A stretch of 7,948 nucleotides of DNA from Spirosomataceae bacterium (GTDB lineage Bacteria > Bacteroidota > Bacteroidia > Cytophagales > Spirosomataceae): contig JANQUM010000140.1 in the NCBI GenBank assembly GCA_030731175.1, positions 1 to 7,948 of the forward strand. The letters run 5' to 3'. Below the pieces are notes generated by a model, which was not told the DNA's origin, made no database searches, and saw only the letters and a program-made list of their open reading frames with translations. Numbering within the stretch: the first letter of the stretch is position 1; each line of letters starts with the position of its first letter. Below are positions 7,126 through 7,948 of the stretch, one piece after another. A program made the translations under genes and the position numbers.

Positions 7126-7948
7126 ATGAAAAACCTATTTAAAACTTTTGCTCTTCTATTTACCATCTCAGCTGCTTTCGCTCAGCAAGAAAAAGGGCTT
7201 TTGTACGAGATTTCGGGCAATGAACTCACCAAGCCATCTTACGTTTTCGGAACGTTTCATATCATGTGTGCCGCAGATTATGAAATGTCAGAAATGACGA
7301 AAGAAAAATTCGGGAAGACTGAACAAGTAGTTATGGAACTCGACATGGACGACCCGCAAATGATGATGCAAATGCAGCAGCAGATGTTTATGAAAGACGG
7401 CAAAAGCCTGAAAGACTTATTACCAAAAGAAAAATACGACGAATTAAGCAAATACTTTGTAGATTCGTTAAAAATGCCATTTCAAATGATGCAAAAGGTC
7501 AAACCATTTGCGTTGACTTCTATGCTGTATCCAAAAATCCTGAATTGTCCGATTCAGTCTTTTGAAATGGATTTCGTAAAACTTGCCGATGCCGAGAAGA
7601 AAGAAATTCTTGGCTTAGAAACCGTAACCGACCAAATGGGCGTTTTTGACGTAATTCCGTACCAAAAACAAGCCGAAGGTTTGGTAGAAGCAATTGAAGA
7701 TATGGATAAGTCGAGAGCAGAGTTCGATAAATTAGTAGCCGTTTACAAGACACAAGATATTAATACTCTTGCAAAAATGGTGGCGGAAGAAGAAAATGGC
7801 TACGCCGAATACACAGACGTTTTACTGAATAACCGCAACGAAAATTGGATCGAAAAAATGGAAAACTTCGCCAAAGCGAAACCTACATTCTTCGCCGTGG
7901 GTGCGGGTCACTTGGGTGGAGAAAAAGGCGTTGTAAACTTGCTCCGCA
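7126..7948 (+). CDS. TraB/GumN (Tiki-like) family secreted protein, 3'-truncated by window end
   Basis: The 274 visible codons start with a signal peptide (MKNLFKTFALLFTISAAFA, cleavage probably before QQ at 20), so the protein is exported to the periplasm. The TraB/PrgY/GumN landmarks are all present: FGTFH, giving the first Gx2H motif at 42-45; ELD at 71-73; GLE at 163-165; NNRNENW at 235-241; and AVGAGHLGG, giving the second Gx2H motif at 258-261. Paired Gx2H motifs and a conserved Glu are the presumed metal/active site shared with Tiki metalloproteases. Relatives are about 280-300 residues, so only the last strand is missing. Residues about 74-89 are very rich in Met and Gln. The ATG is chosen because the signal peptide begins there; a -7-like box lies 41 bp upstream. 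It diverges from the symporter gene. Whether it is a protease, and its target, are unknown. Confidence 0.93.
   Translation, partial: MKNLFKTFALLFTISAAFAQQEKGLLYEISGNELTKPSYVFGTFHIMCAADYEMSEMTKEKFGKTEQVVMELDMDDPQMMMQMQQQMFMKDGKSLKDLLPKEKYDELSKYFVDSLKMPFQMMQKVKPFALTSMLYPKILNCPIQSFEMDFVKLADAEKKEILGLETVTDQMGVFDVIPYQKQAEGLVEAIEDMDKSRAEFDKLVAVYKTQDINTLAKMVAEEENGYAEYTDVLLNNRNENWIEKMENFAKAKPTFFAVGAGHLGGEKGVVNLLR

Noticed and set aside
7520..7753. Antisense reading frame of 77 codons opposite the TraB/GumN gene
   Set aside because: The plus strand here encodes the conserved TraB/GumN protein, and the antisense product has no recognisable feature.

Overview
The window looks like ordinary chromosomal DNA from a Bacteroidota bacterium, most likely of the Cytophagales type. 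This is inferred from moderate-to-low GC, starts without Shine-Dalgarno sequences, one good TAnnTTTG-type -7 box, and the set of protein families: a viroplasmin-type RNase H, an elongated Ddl-like ATP-grasp protein, a zinc-less anti-sigma-like membrane protein and a TraB/GumN protein. The genus cannot be fixed from the sequence alone. I see no RNA genes, mobile elements, CRISPR arrays, phage genes or defence genes.

Layout. Bases 2-937 (+) are the 3' part of an SGNH-type esterase gene whose start lies outside the window; it is closed by a clear intrinsic terminator at 990-1020. A four-gene plus-strand run follows: a 589-residue D-Ala-D-Ala-ligase-like ATP-grasp protein (1066-2835), an RNase H with an N-terminal viroplasmin domain (2899-3531), a DPM1/GtrB-like family 2 glycosyltransferase with two C-terminal membrane segments (3548-4507), and a single-pass membrane protein with an anti-sigma-like N-terminus and a TPR-like C-terminus (4537-5400). 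The gaps in this run are 63, 16 and 29 bp with no terminator visible, so co-transcription is likely, at least for the last three. Converging on it, with a gap of only 2 bp, is a sodium:solute symporter on the minus strand (5403-6950, GTG start). A 175-bp divergent intergenic region with two sets of short direct repeats and a promoter-like box separates the symporter from a secreted TraB/GumN (Tiki-like) protein (7126 to the window end, missing only its last residues).

How the genes fit together. Two proteins of the plus-strand run could act at the cell envelope: the ligase-like protein in peptidoglycan precursor synthesis and the glycosyltransferase in polyprenyl-linked sugar transfer. The RNase H acts on RNA:DNA hybrids, and the anti-sigma-like protein would connect membrane and cytoplasm. 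No single pathway unites them. I found no convincing new multi-gene system. The most interesting points are the architecture of the Ddl-like protein (insert, degenerate second N-terminal-like domain, changed metal ligand) and the 21-bp-spaced direct repeat in front of the TraB/GumN gene.
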